Shown here: piece after piece, positions 29,273 to 38,469 of the stretch
Numbering within the stretch: the first letter of the stretch is position 1
Layout: each line of letters starts with the position of its first letter
DNA from: JAWKTV01 sp041398905
GTDB lineage: Bacteria > Planctomycetota > Planctomycetia > Planctomycetales > Planctomycetaceae
Assembly: GCA_041398905.1 (NCBI GenBank)
Contig: JAWKTV010000001.1
Location: forward strand, 593,045-657,044
Direction of reading: 5' to 3'
DNA length: 64,000 nt
Program-made: the position numbers and the translations under genes
The notes under the pieces: model-generated
Databases searched by the model: none
What the model was told of the DNA's origin: nothing
Seen by the model: the letters and a program-made list of their open reading frames with translations, nothing else

Positions 29273-30724
29273 ATGTCGCACTACGTTGAACCACTACTGA
29301 CGAAGACGAAGATCGTCGCCACCGTCGGGCCCGCCAGCCGATCACCGGAGAAGCTGGCGGAACTGGTCAGCGCCGGGGTGGATGTCTTTCGGCTGAACTT
29401 CGCGCACGGCTCGCTCGATGAGAAGGCTGAGATTGTCGCGGCGATCCGCGAGATCTCCGCTCGAACCGGTAAGCCGATCGGCATCCTTGGCGACCTGTCG
29501 GGGCCTAAGATTCGATTGGGACAACTCCCGAGCGCCGGGCTGACGCTGCTCCGCGGTCAGCAGTGGGATTTCGTCGACGGGCCGACGAACCCGGACGCCC
29601 GCGAGTTGAGCACATCCTACGATGGTCTGGTCGAAGACCTGCGGGTCGGCGACCGAATTCGACTCGCCGACGGCGCAGTGTCGCTGGTTGTCACGGAGAA
29701 GTCTCCCGGCCGGGCCACCTGCGAAGTCGAACAGCCGGGTGTGATTCGTGGTCATCAGGGGGTGAATCTGCCGGGCAGCCGACTGCGCATCGCCAGCCTG
29801 ACCGACAAGGACCTGATCGACCTCGACTGGGCGATCCGGCATCAACTGGATTTCGTTGGCTTGAGCTTCGTCCGGGCGGCGGAGGACATCCGCGGTTTGA
29901 GGGAACGCATCACGCAATCGGGAACCGCTTCGCCCCCGTCCATCATCGCCAAGATCGAGAAGCCTGAAGCGATCGACGACCTCGACCAGATTCTAACCGA
30001 GACGGACGGCGTGATGGTCGCCCGCGGAGACCTGGGTGTGGAGGTGGACATTGTGCGTGTGCCCGGACTGCAGAAGCGGATCATCGCTGCTTGCAACCGT
30101 CGACGCATTCCGGTCATTACCGCTACGCAGATGCTGGAAAGCATGATCCAGAACGAACTGCCGACGCGGGCCGAGGTGACCGATGTCGCCAACGCGGTCC
30201 TCGACGGGACTGATGCTGTCATGCTCTCTGGTGAGACGGCCGTTGGCCGGCACCCGGCGCTGGTCGTTGAAACGATGAGCCGCATCGCTCGAGAAGCGGA
30301 GTTGCTGCTGGAATCACGGAAAGACCTCCCGCTTGGTCTCTCCTCACGCACCCCGACGACGGACATGACCGTCGCGGTGACGCTGGGGGCGGTGCATGCG
30401 GCGGAACGTCTGCAGGCTAAACTGCTGGTGCTGCTCACCCGCAGCGGCGCCACGGCCGCGGCGGTGTCCGAACTTCGGAGCCGTATCCCGGTCCTTGCAC
30501 TGACAGACTGCCCGAGAGTCGCGCGGACACTGACGCTTCGCTGGGGCGTACAGACGATCATCACCGACCGCTGTGCCGACTCCCCGCATCAGATTGCCGG
30601 ATTCGTCGAAGAATGGGGCCGCGAGCGGGGGCTGCTCGCATCCGGAGACTACTTGCTCGTGGTCGGCGCGACCAACTGGACCTCACCAGGCAAGGACCTG
30701 CTGCACGTCGCGATCGTCAAGTGA
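29273..30724 (+). CDS. pyk: Pyruvate kinase
   Basis: Catalyses phosphoenolpyruvate plus ADP to pyruvate plus ATP, the last step of glycolysis. The start is set at 29273 (MSHYVEPLLTKTKIVATVGP), because the conserved TKIVATVGPAS must lie near the N-terminus and the upstream 42 codons are unsupported. Seen: RLNFAHGSLDEK, SGPKIRLG, SIIAKIEKPEAIDDLDQI (the signature with catalytic Lys), MVARGDLGVE, TATQMLESM, and AEVTDVANAVLDGTDAVMLS followed by GETAVG. The C-terminal effector domain ends in TSPGKDLLHVAIVK. DLSGPKIR carries the Lys that marks potassium-independent enzymes. 483 residues, frame intact. Convergent with the antiporter. Confidence 0.96.
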   Translation: MSHYVEPLLTKTKIVATVGPASRSPEKLAELVSAGVDVFRLNFAHGSLDEKAEIVAAIREISARTGKPIGILGDLSGPKIRLGQLPSAGLTLLRGQQWDFVDGPTNPDARELSTSYDGLVEDLRVGDRIRLADGAVSLVVTEKSPGRATCEVEQPGVIRGHQGVNLPGSRLRIASLTDKDLIDLDWAIRHQLDFVGLSFVRAAEDIRGLRERITQSGTASPPSIIAKIEKPEAIDDLDQILTETDGVMVARGDLGVEVDIVRVPGLQKRIIAACNRRRIPVITATQMLESMIQNELPTRAEVTDVANAVLDGTDAVMLSGETAVGRHPALVVETMSRIAREAELLLESRKDLPLGLSSRTPTTDMTVAVTLGAVHAAERLQAKLLVLLTRSGATAAAVSELRSRIPVLALTDCPRVARTLTLRWGVQTIITDRCADSPHQIAGFVEEWGRERGLLASGDYLLVVGATNWTSPGKDLLHVAIVK

Positions 30725-30891
30725 TTCACGACCGCCGGGAACTGCACGTCGGGGTGCGTCCTGCCACTCCGTCCCAGAACATCCGGTGCATCGGGCAGAT
30801 CTCCCGACCCGAGTGACCACACGCGTTCGGAACGGAATTCGGAAACGTTCGGCGCGCGGCTGTGGATCGCCAGTCGGACATCATGATCGGG

Positions 30892-32502
30892 TCAGGCGGC
30901 GGGTGGCGTGCCCTTGTCGCCGGACTGTTCCCGCTGCATGGCCCACTTCAGCAATGGGGGCGTCACCATTGTGGTCAGCATCACCATCACCACAATCGCC
31001 GAGTAGGTCTGCGGGCTGATGACGGGTTCACCCGTATGCGTTCGCAGGTCTTTGCCGATCTTCGCGAAGATCAGGCCGACTTCGCCGCGCGGGATCATTC
31101 CCAAACCAACCGCGAGCTTGTTCAGACCAGGCTCGAGGACTCCCAGCGAGCAGATCTGTTTGCCGATGATGGCGACGATCGACAAGGCGGCGGCAAGGCC
31201 CCAGACCGCAGGGTCGCGAAAACTTCGCAGGTCCACGTCGATCCCCATCTCGACGAAGAAGATTGGCACCAGCAACGCCGTCAGCGGTGCGAGGGCTTCC
31301 TCCAGTTCGACGTTTTCCTTCTCGCCCAGCTCTCGATAGTGCGCCCGCTCAAGGATCAGCCCGGCGGCGAAAGCGCCGACGATCGGAGCCAGCTCAATCT
31401 GGTTGGACAGCCACGCGAACCCGAAGCAGATGACGAGGCTGGCGGCCACTAGCAGTCCGTGCCCGCGCAGGTAGCTCGCCAGCTTGAACAGCGGTCGTGC
31501 GAACACCCGGGTGCCCAGGAAGATGGCGATCGCCAGGAATCCCAGCGACTTCGCCAGGATCTCCATCAGGCTGCCGACTTCGATGCTGCCCTTTTGAATC
31601 ACCCCTTGAACGACGGCGAGTACGATCAGACCGAGTACGTCATCGATGACGGCCGCCCCCAGGATGATTTGCGATTCGCGCTGCTGACTGCGGCCCAGGT
31701 CTTTGAGTACCCGCGCGGTGATGCCGACGCTGGTGGCGCACAGTGTCGCCCCCAGAAACGCGTGCACCTCCCAGCCAGCCTCAGGAATGATGAAGTGCCC
31801 GCACAGGTAGCCCAGCACCGCGGGAGCGATGACCCCCAGAATCGCCACGAGCAGCGAGGACGCGCCGACTGATACCATGTCGCGAACACTCGATTCGAGG
31901 CCGACCTCGAACAGCAGCAGGATCACGCCGATTCCCGCGAGCATCTTGAGCACGGCACCGGCGCTGTAGGGGTTGCCAAGCGCGGTTTCCGGGGGAGCCT
32001 TCAGGAACTCCAGATGACCCGACAGCGAATGCAGTGCTTCCAGGCCAGGAATACCGACGGCCCATTCAGTGAGAAACAACGCGTTCCCCAGCAACACACC
32101 GACGATCAACTCACCGAGCACGGCGGGCATGCCAAACCGTTCGAAGACGTCGCCCCCGATCTTCGCGAGCAGCAGGATGATGACGATTCCCGCCAGCACC
32201 GGCGCGACCGGGTCGGAGTGTCCCCCGCTGCCATGCCCCCCGCCGCCATGGTCGCCTTCGACAGGGTGATCGGTCGCAGAATCGGGGTGTCCCGTCTCAG
32301 AGTCCCGCGGCGCTGCGGCAGACGCAGTCCCATCGTCGGCCTCCAGCGTCGCGGATGACGGTGGCGCGGCGGTTGTCGCCGCATCGTCGCCGATACTGAA
32401 CTGGCTGCCTGTCCCGGTCAAACCGGCGATAATGATCCACAGCCAGATCCAGCGGCGGACGGAGAGCGAGCGTCGGGGAGTGTTCAGGACTGTTCTTGGC
32501 AC
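30892..32502 (-). CDS. CPA2-type cation/proton antiporter with His-rich N-terminal region
   Basis: GTG start at 32502 giving MPRTVLNTPRRSLSVRRWIW. The first hydrophobic helix (WIWLWIIIAGLTGTGSQFSI) is followed by about 65 residues rich in His, Gly, Asp and Ser (TGHPDSATDHPVEGDHGGGG and onward), presumably extracytoplasmic. Residues about 85-520 are the Na+/H+ exchanger domain with some twelve helices (LLAKIGGDVFERFGMPAVLG, AVIDDVLGLIVLAVV). The VIDD pair in the middle helix is the ion-binding Asp region. Function is export of Na+ or K+ in exchange for protons, but the ion cannot be told from sequence. The His-rich stretch may bind metal. Confidence 0.87.
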   Translation of the reverse strand: MPRTVLNTPRRSLSVRRWIWLWIIIAGLTGTGSQFSIGDDAATTAAPPSSATLEADDGTASAAAPRDSETGHPDSATDHPVEGDHGGGGHGSGGHSDPVAPVLAGIVIILLLAKIGGDVFERFGMPAVLGELIVGVLLGNALFLTEWAVGIPGLEALHSLSGHLEFLKAPPETALGNPYSAGAVLKMLAGIGVILLLFEVGLESSVRDMVSVGASSLLVAILGVIAPAVLGYLCGHFIIPEAGWEVHAFLGATLCATSVGITARVLKDLGRSQQRESQIILGAAVIDDVLGLIVLAVVQGVIQKGSIEVGSLMEILAKSLGFLAIAIFLGTRVFARPLFKLASYLRGHGLLVAASLVICFGFAWLSNQIELAPIVGAFAAGLILERAHYRELGEKENVELEEALAPLTALLVPIFFVEMGIDVDLRSFRDPAVWGLAAALSIVAIIGKQICSLGVLEPGLNKLAVGLGMIPRGEVGLIFAKIGKDLRTHTGEPVISPQTYSAIVVMVMLTTMVTPPLLKWAMQREQSGDKGTPPAA

Positions 32503-32901
32503 GGCTGTCCGCTTGTCGTCTTAAGTTGCCGGATTGGAAAACAGGCGGCGATCTGGTTGTGCGGCCCTGCGAATCACCCGCGCACCGCGAAGAACCGCTG
32601 GTGGCGATTGCGAGCCCAACATAACACACGCCACCAGGCCATCGGGGGCCTGCATTGCGCGGATCATCGTTATCGCCCCACCTGTCGCTCGATCGGCAGG
32701 AGCTGACCGAGCAACGAGGCAAGCGCCAGAACGCATTGCCTCCCAAGGGAATTCGCGGATACTATCCAAGCAGTCTTCGAGTTGCGACATCGATTGTTGC
32801 TGCAATATCGGTGACTCTCGATGAGTTGGTGGCGTTTGCTGTGCAGTTTGAGGGCCATAGCGGTCGCGCCGCGTCGGGTTTCCGCAGCCGTGAAGGGAAT
32901 C
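32503..32901. other. Divergent intergenic region between the antiporter and the cytochrome/HEAT gene
   Basis: About 400 bp. The upstream part of the plus-strand ORF (32821-32901) is treated as leader, because the better start with an SD sequence is at 32902. No hairpin or repeat recognised. Confidence 0.35.
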
Positions 32902-35900
32902 ATGCTGATGACTGGATGCAAAGGAGCGTGGGCAACCTTCGTGGTCGCCGCTGGCTTGTCATGTTGTCTCGGCAGGATGGGCGTCGCCGACGAAGTCACC
33001 TCCGTGGGGCTGAGGCATTCCGATCAATTTCGGGTCGAGCTGCATGCGGATGACGATCTCGCACACGACATCTACTGCATGACAATTGACGCCAGGGGCC
33101 GGGTCGTGGTGTCCGGGCCCGGCTACATCCGCATCCTGGTCGACTCGAATCAGGATGGCGTTGCCGACGAGGCCCGTGAGTTCGCGCGCCCAAATGGGGG
33201 CGTGCAGGGGATGTACTTTTTCGGGAACGATCTGATCTGCATGGGGGACGAAGGTCTCGTCCGCTACCGCGATCACAACGGCGATGACCGCGCGGACGGC
33301 CCGCCGGAAACGTTCGTTCGACTCAAGACCGGCGGCGAGCATGACGCCCACGCCATTCATCGCGGGCCCGACGGCTGGTGGTATGTCATCGCGGGGAACA
33401 ACTCGGGCATCAACGAGAAGTACATCTCGACCGAGTCCTCGCCCGTCCGCAGTCCCCGGGCCGGAGTCGTCATGCGGTTCTCGCCCGATCTCACCCAAGG
33501 TGAGGTCGTGGCCGAAGGCTTCCGGAATGCCTACGACTTCACATTCGATACCCTCGGTGAGATTCACACCTGCGACAGCGACGGCGAGCGGGATGTTTCC
33601 CTGCCTTGGTATCGGCCTGCCCGGATGTTTCAGGTGCTCCCCGCCGGCGACGCCGGGTGGGTCAGCGAGAGCTGGAAGCGGCCCGACGAATCGCTCGACA
33701 TGCTCCCGGCGGTCACCAGACTCGGACGTGGTTCACCGACCGGCATCGTCTGCTATCGGCATCCACACTTTCCGCCGGAATGGCAGTCAGCGATGTTCGT
33801 CGCCGACTGGACCTACGGACGTGTCGTCGCCATCCGGCCGAAGCGAGAGGGGGGCCGTTTGCGGGGCGAGGCGGTCGATCTCCTGAAGGCGGACGGCACT
33901 CACGGGTTCGCGCCGACCGCAATGGCGGTCGGCCCCGATGGCGCGTTGTACATCAGTGTTGGCGGTCGTGGCACACGGGGGTGCGTCTACCGCGTCAGTT
34001 GCAAATCGCGGCCCGCGGTCAACTTCCTCATGCATCCCGTGCCCGATGATCCCGAGGTCCAGCTCGATCTTTGCCTGAACGCGCCCGATCCGCTAAGTAG
34101 CTGGTCGCGAAAAGTGTGGGAGCCGCTGGCTTTGAAGCTGGGGAGCGATCCGTTCATCCGAGCCGCGGAGGCCGACGGCCGGTCGCCGGGGCAACGGCGG
34201 CGGGCGATCGAGATCCTGACCGAGAAGTTTCACGGCATCGACGGCGACCTCGCCGCGAAACTGCTGCGGGCGAAAGACAGCACCGTGCGTGCCCGCGCCG
34301 CTTGGGCGCTGGGTCGGGCGGAGCCGCTGCACCCCAAAACGGACCTGCTCGCAGTCGCGCTCGCGGACAGCGATCCCTGGGTTGTGCGGGCCGCACTGGA
34401 GCCGTTGCTCGGCTGCAGCGTCGATTCGCATGGTGAGCTGCAGGAGCCGCTGGCGAACGCTCTCGCGTCCGCCGATCCCACTGTGAGGCAGCTCGCCATT
34501 CGCGTCCTGGAACGCACCGAGGAGGAGACCTTTCACGCAATCGCCGCGAAGGCGGCGACGCATGGCTGGCAGGCCGGCTGCTCGCTGGCCGCCGCGTATG
34601 CTCTCCGCCACGACGGCATCGACCCGTACACACTCGACATCGGACTTCGCATTCTGGGTCAGCAGCAACAGCCCCTGGAACTCCGCCGTGAGGCGGCGCG
34701 CATTCTGCAGCTTGGTCTGGGAGACGTCGGCCGACCCGAGACGGGGAACCCCAGCGACCACGACCCGGTCTTCGACGGCTACGCTTCGACGCTCGCTTTC
34801 GGCGACGACGACGGACCGTGGTTGGTCCGCATCGAGCAGGCGATCACCTCGACCTTCCCGACTGGTGACTCGCAACTGGACGACGAGCTGACCCGGCTCG
34901 CCGCGATGGTGCGTTCCGCATCGCCGGAGCTGACGACCAAGTTGCTCTCGCTGATCACCGAAACGTCGGACCCGGTAAGGGATCTGCACCAGTTGGTCGC
35001 TGTCGCCCGGTGCCGCGGAATTGAGGAAAGTCATCGTGAGCCAATCACGACGGCGCTGCTGAACCTGCAGCCGAAGATCGACGGCCTCGCCTACGTGCAG
35101 GACACCCACTGGGAGGACCGTCTGCTGGAGGCGTTCGCCGGGCTGGCGACAACCGACCCCGACCTGCCAGCCGCGATGCTCGCTCACCCAAGTTTCGGGG
35201 CCGCCGAGCATACGCGGTTTCTCCAGCAGTTTCCCGAAGACCTGCTGCCTCAGGCGCTGGAGGCCTTCAGTCAGAAGCTGCTGCAGGATCCCGACAGCTT
35301 TCGCTGGAACAGCGACGCGATTTATTTGCTTTCGAACTCGCAGGATCCCCGGGTGCAGAACCTGATTCGCGATCAGTTCGACGACTTCGGTCTGCGCGGG
35401 GCGATCCTCACCGCACTGGCGGACGAACCACGCCGACAGGACCGCTCGTACTTCATCGCGGGCCTTGACTCTCCTCAACATGATGTCCTCAGCTCGTGCC
35501 TGACATCTCTGGTGCTGCTGGAGCCGAGCCTCGCGGCGGAAGAGAATGTCGCACTGCTCAGGCTGGCGCGACGGCTGCAGCCAACCGAAGACGAGCGGTT
35601 GCTGCGGGATCAGGCCGTTGAAACGCTGGCCCGCAATACGCGGCATGCAAGTCAGTATCAGCTCGGACGCGATGGCGACCCGCAGGTGTCCGCCATCGCC
35701 GAGTGGACCGCCTACATCGAGCAGACCTACCCCGAGGAGTACGCCCGGCAGACGGGGATCGATCAGGCCGAAGTCGACCGGCTCGAATCGCTGCTGGCGA
35801 ACGTCGACTGGCATGCCGGCGATACCGGCCGTGGCCGGGAGTTGTTCCAGAAGCGAGCTTGCATCCAATGCCACGGGTCGAGCCGCGCGATCGGTCCCGA

Positions 35901-36270
35901 CCTGACGGGGGTCACCGGCAGGTTCTCCAAAACGGACCTGTTCACGGCGATCGCCCTACCCAGCCGGGATGTGCCCGCCCGCTACCAGGCGACGCTGGTC
36001 GTCACTGAAGAAGGCCAGACCCTGCAGGGGATGGTCGTTTACGAGTCGGTCGACGGCATCGTGCTGCGGGACACCAACAACCACACGCTGCGGATCGAGG
36101 CCGACCAGATCGCCACTCGGCGACAGATGACGACCTCCATCATGCCGACGGGACTGCTCAAAGACCTCGGTCCAGCCGACCTCGCCGACCTGTACGCGTA
36201 CCTCGCGTCGCTGTCACGAGAACGACAAGGTGCGACGGCTCAGTCGGGCACTGACGGTACGAGAGAGTAG
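32902..36270 (+). CDS. Exported propeller/HEAT/c-type cytochrome protein
   Basis: The start at 32902 (MLMTGCKGAWATFVVAAGLS) follows gaagggaatc and opens a signal peptide. Residues about 35-370 form a soluble-dehydrogenase-like beta-propeller (FRVELHADDDLAHDIYCMTI, ISVGGRGTRGCVYRV). Residues about 400-950 are HEAT-like helical repeats (AKLLRAKDSTVRARAAWALG). A C-terminal heme domain has CIQCHGSSRAIGPDLTGVTG (CxxCH), and IMPTGLLKDLGPADLADLYA with the distal Met. This domain order is a hallmark of planctomycete and verrucomicrobial periplasmic proteins thought to act in polysaccharide or sugar oxidation. The substrate is unknown. 1122 residues. Confidence 0.88.
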   Translation: MLMTGCKGAWATFVVAAGLSCCLGRMGVADEVTSVGLRHSDQFRVELHADDDLAHDIYCMTIDARGRVVVSGPGYIRILVDSNQDGVADEAREFARPNGGVQGMYFFGNDLICMGDEGLVRYRDHNGDDRADGPPETFVRLKTGGEHDAHAIHRGPDGWWYVIAGNNSGINEKYISTESSPVRSPRAGVVMRFSPDLTQGEVVAEGFRNAYDFTFDTLGEIHTCDSDGERDVSLPWYRPARMFQVLPAGDAGWVSESWKRPDESLDMLPAVTRLGRGSPTGIVCYRHPHFPPEWQSAMFVADWTYGRVVAIRPKREGGRLRGEAVDLLKADGTHGFAPTAMAVGPDGALYISVGGRGTRGCVYRVSCKSRPAVNFLMHPVPDDPEVQLDLCLNAPDPLSSWSRKVWEPLALKLGSDPFIRAAEADGRSPGQRRRAIEILTEKFHGIDGDLAAKLLRAKDSTVRARAAWALGRAEPLHPKTDLLAVALADSDPWVVRAALEPLLGCSVDSHGELQEPLANALASADPTVRQLAIRVLERTEEETFHAIAAKAATHGWQAGCSLAAAYALRHDGIDPYTLDIGLRILGQQQQPLELRREAARILQLGLGDVGRPETGNPSDHDPVFDGYASTLAFGDDDGPWLVRIEQAITSTFPTGDSQLDDELTRLAAMVRSASPELTTKLLSLITETSDPVRDLHQLVAVARCRGIEESHREPITTALLNLQPKIDGLAYVQDTHWEDRLLEAFAGLATTDPDLPAAMLAHPSFGAAEHTRFLQQFPEDLLPQALEAFSQKLLQDPDSFRWNSDAIYLLSNSQDPRVQNLIRDQFDDFGLRGAILTALADEPRRQDRSYFIAGLDSPQHDVLSSCLTSLVLLEPSLAAEENVALLRLARRLQPTEDERLLRDQAVETLARNTRHASQYQLGRDGDPQVSAIAEWTAYIEQTYPEEYARQTGIDQAEVDRLESLLANVDWHAGDTGRGRELFQKRACIQCHGSSRAIGPDLTGVTGRFSKTDLFTAIALPSRDVPARYQATLVVTEEGQTLQGMVVYESVDGIVLRDTNNHTLRIEADQIATRRQMTTSIMPTGLLKDLGPADLADLYAYLASLSRERQGATAQSGTDGTRE

Positions 36271-36583
36271 CACCGACGACAACCAGGCAGCGGAATCGCC
36301 TGATCGTCACATGATGCGGGCATTGACGCGTCCACCCGGTCCAACTGAGTCTGTCCGCAGCCGGGGCCGGTCAACCGGGCCGAGCATCGAGGTCCGTTCC
36401 GCCTCGTCATCGCCGGGACGGTCTGCCGATGTTGCAGGGTCGTTGAAATCAACCGCCTGCAACGTATCATGTGGGGCGGAGAGTCCTGCCGTGAGTGGAC
36501 CGGGCGGATCGGCGATCGATTCGCGACGGTCCGCCGGCGCCGCCGTCCTTGTCCTCTGTCCGACGCCAGAAAACAGAACCGCC
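36271..36583. other. Gap before the AMP-ligase gene
   Basis: About 310 bp. The reading frame of the AMP-ligase is open through it, but the encoded sequence (Arg/Ser/Pro-rich) has no homology-like features, so it is treated as non-coding leader. A tcctgccg element is at 36484-36491. Confidence 0.4.
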
Positions 36584-37681
36584 GTGAGCCAATCAATCGA
36601 CCAGCGCATCGCCGACGCCCGTGCCAAGCTCGATCAACAGACGGTTGAGATCGTCCAGTTGCACTTCGACCCGGAGCATGGTGCCCCCTACTGGCTGGAT
36701 CGCGTCGGCAATCTCGGCTTCAATCCGCTGACCGACATCAAGTGCTTTGATGACCTCAAGCGGTTCCCGCTGTTCGAGGATGACGATCTGCGCGGTGGAC
36801 CGGTCACCCGGTTCCTGCCCAAGAAGTGGCACAACGAACCCAAGTACGTGTTCGAGACCGGCGGCACCACCGGAGTCCCGAAGAGCCGGTGCTGTGTCCG
36901 CGATCACTGGATCGACTACGAGATGTTCTCCGACACCTTGCCAGACGACGCGTTCCCGCGCGGCGCGAACTGGCTGATGCTCGGACCGTCGGGGCCCCGT
37001 CGCTTGCGGCTCGCGGTCGAGCACCTCGCCCATTACCGCGGCGGCATCTGCTTTTGTGTGGACCTCGACCCCCGCTGGGTCGTGAAGCTGTTGAAGAAGG
37101 GAGACGTGCCGGGGGCCAAGGCCTACGCCGAGCACGTGATCGATCAGGCCGTCACCATTCTGGGGGCCAACCACAACATCCAGTGCATGTTCGCAACCCC
37201 GAAGCTGTTGGAAGCCTTGGCACTGCGGCTGATGGACGATGGTTCCTCGATTGCCGAAGCGGGCATCAAGGGGATTTTCGCCGGTGGAACCGAGTTCACT
37301 CCGCAGTGGTTCCGGTTCTGCAAGGAAGAACTGCTTGGCCCGGAGGTCTACATCACCCCGACCTACGGAAACACCTTGATGGGCCTCGCCTGCGGCAAGC
37401 CGTTCGATCCCGCTGACAATTTCAAGATCACCTACCACGCCCCCCAACCCCGCGCCGCGGTCGAAGTCGTCGACTTTGGCGACTACAGCAAGCTCGTGGA
37501 GTTCGGGCAGACGGGCCGGGTTAAGCTTTACACTCTCACCGAAGAGCTGTTCATCCCCGGCTTCATGGAGCGGGACGAAGGTGAACGGGAGCCTCCCTGT
37601 GATCCGTATCCCTGGGACGGTGTCAGCGGCACTCGGCCGTTCCACGAACTGGTGAGCTCAACGACGGTCGGCGTGTACTAA
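36584..37681 (+). CDS. Short AMP-binding (phenylacetate-CoA ligase-like) enzyme
   Basis: The GTG at 36584 (VSQSIDQRIADARAKLDQQT) is preferred, since the family-like sequence starts here. 365 residues. The AMP-binding P-loop is VFETGGTTGVPKSRC, and the second adenylate motif is ITPTYGNTLMGLACG. These match the PaaK-like branch of the ANL superfamily, which activates carboxylates as acyl-AMP. PaaK proteins are normally 420-440 residues with a mobile C-terminal domain. Here the end is short, and that lid domain with its catalytic Lys seems absent or reduced. It may only adenylate, or depend on a partner. Substrate unknown. Confidence 0.7.
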   Translation: MSQSIDQRIADARAKLDQQTVEIVQLHFDPEHGAPYWLDRVGNLGFNPLTDIKCFDDLKRFPLFEDDDLRGGPVTRFLPKKWHNEPKYVFETGGTTGVPKSRCCVRDHWIDYEMFSDTLPDDAFPRGANWLMLGPSGPRRLRLAVEHLAHYRGGICFCVDLDPRWVVKLLKKGDVPGAKAYAEHVIDQAVTILGANHNIQCMFATPKLLEALALRLMDDGSSIAEAGIKGIFAGGTEFTPQWFRFCKEELLGPEVYITPTYGNTLMGLACGKPFDPADNFKITYHAPQPRAAVEVVDFGDYSKLVEFGQTGRVKLYTLTEELFIPGFMERDEGEREPPCDPYPWDGVSGTRPFHELVSSTTVGVY

Positions 37682-37923
37682 ACCATGCCCCGGCTGAATG
37701 TTGCGAGCCCTGCCAGCTCTACGGAGTGCGGGGCTGCGCGGGGCGGGTACACGGTTTGCCGATCGCGAAATCGCCGTGGGACGTCGGTCTGATTCCGTCA
37801 AGAAACTTCCGCCGTTGGCGAACATGCCCATGATCCGTGGCCGCCGCGGCGGCCTGTGGCCGGGTTAGCGACATCGGTTGAAACCCACGCTCGCGGCGGC
37901 GGGTAACCTGTGGCGGAGCCAAC

Positions 37924-38469
37924 GTGACTGACTTCTCAGACTCCGAACTGGTCGAGCGTTGCCTGCGGGGCGATGACGCCGCACGGGTGCTGCTGGTTCG
38001 TCGGTTCGAGAGGCCCGTCTTCGCGACCTGTCTGCGGATGCTCCGGCATCAGCAGGATGCGGAGGACGTCGCGCAGGAAACCCTGGTGCGGATGTGTCGG
38101 CACCTGGCGTCGTGGGATGGTTCACGGCAACTTTTGCCGTGGATTCTGGCGATCGCGGCGAACCGTTGCCGCACCGCCCTCGCCAAGCGATCTCGCCAAC
38201 CCGCCATGTCCGATACGCTCCTTGACCCCATTTCGGAGGACAACCCGGCTGGCCGGGAGATTGGTGAAGAACTGGAACAGGCCCTCGGCATCCTGCGTGA
38301 AGACCAGCGGGCCTGCTTCGCGTTGTTTTACGAGCAGCAACTTTCGGTCAACGAGATCGCGGAAGTGATGCAGGTCGCGGAGGGCACCGTCAAGACGTGG
38401 CTGCACCGTGCCCGTAAACAACTGGCCGACCATTTGCGTCGACGTGGATTTGAGGGAGGAGCCGGATGA
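37924..38469 (+). CDS. ECF sigma factor (RpoE-like)
   Basis: GTG start at 37924 (MTDFSDSELVERCLRGDDAA). Region 2 is visible as RPVFATCLRMLRHQQDAEDV and AQETLVRMCRHLASWDG, then region 2.4 LLPWILAIAANRCRTALAKR. Region 4 is LREDQRACFALFYEQQLSVN and EIAEVMQVAEGTVKTWLHRA, the DNA-binding helix-turn-helix. 181 residues, a usual ECF length. The stop overlaps the next start in ATGA, so it is translationally coupled to the putative anti-sigma gene and the pair is likely one regulon switch, commonly autoregulated. Confidence 0.93.
   Translation: MTDFSDSELVERCLRGDDAARVLLVRRFERPVFATCLRMLRHQQDAEDVAQETLVRMCRHLASWDGSRQLLPWILAIAANRCRTALAKRSRQPAMSDTLLDPISEDNPAGREIGEELEQALGILREDQRACFALFYEQQLSVNEIAEVMQVAEGTVKTWLHRARKQLADHLRRRGFEGGAG

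Noticed and set aside
34093..35874. 593-codon minus-strand ORF opposite the cytochrome/HEAT gene
   Set aside because: It lies wholly within a well-supported plus-strand gene. Its Gln/Arg/Val-rich sequence has no motif and follows from third-position GC bias.
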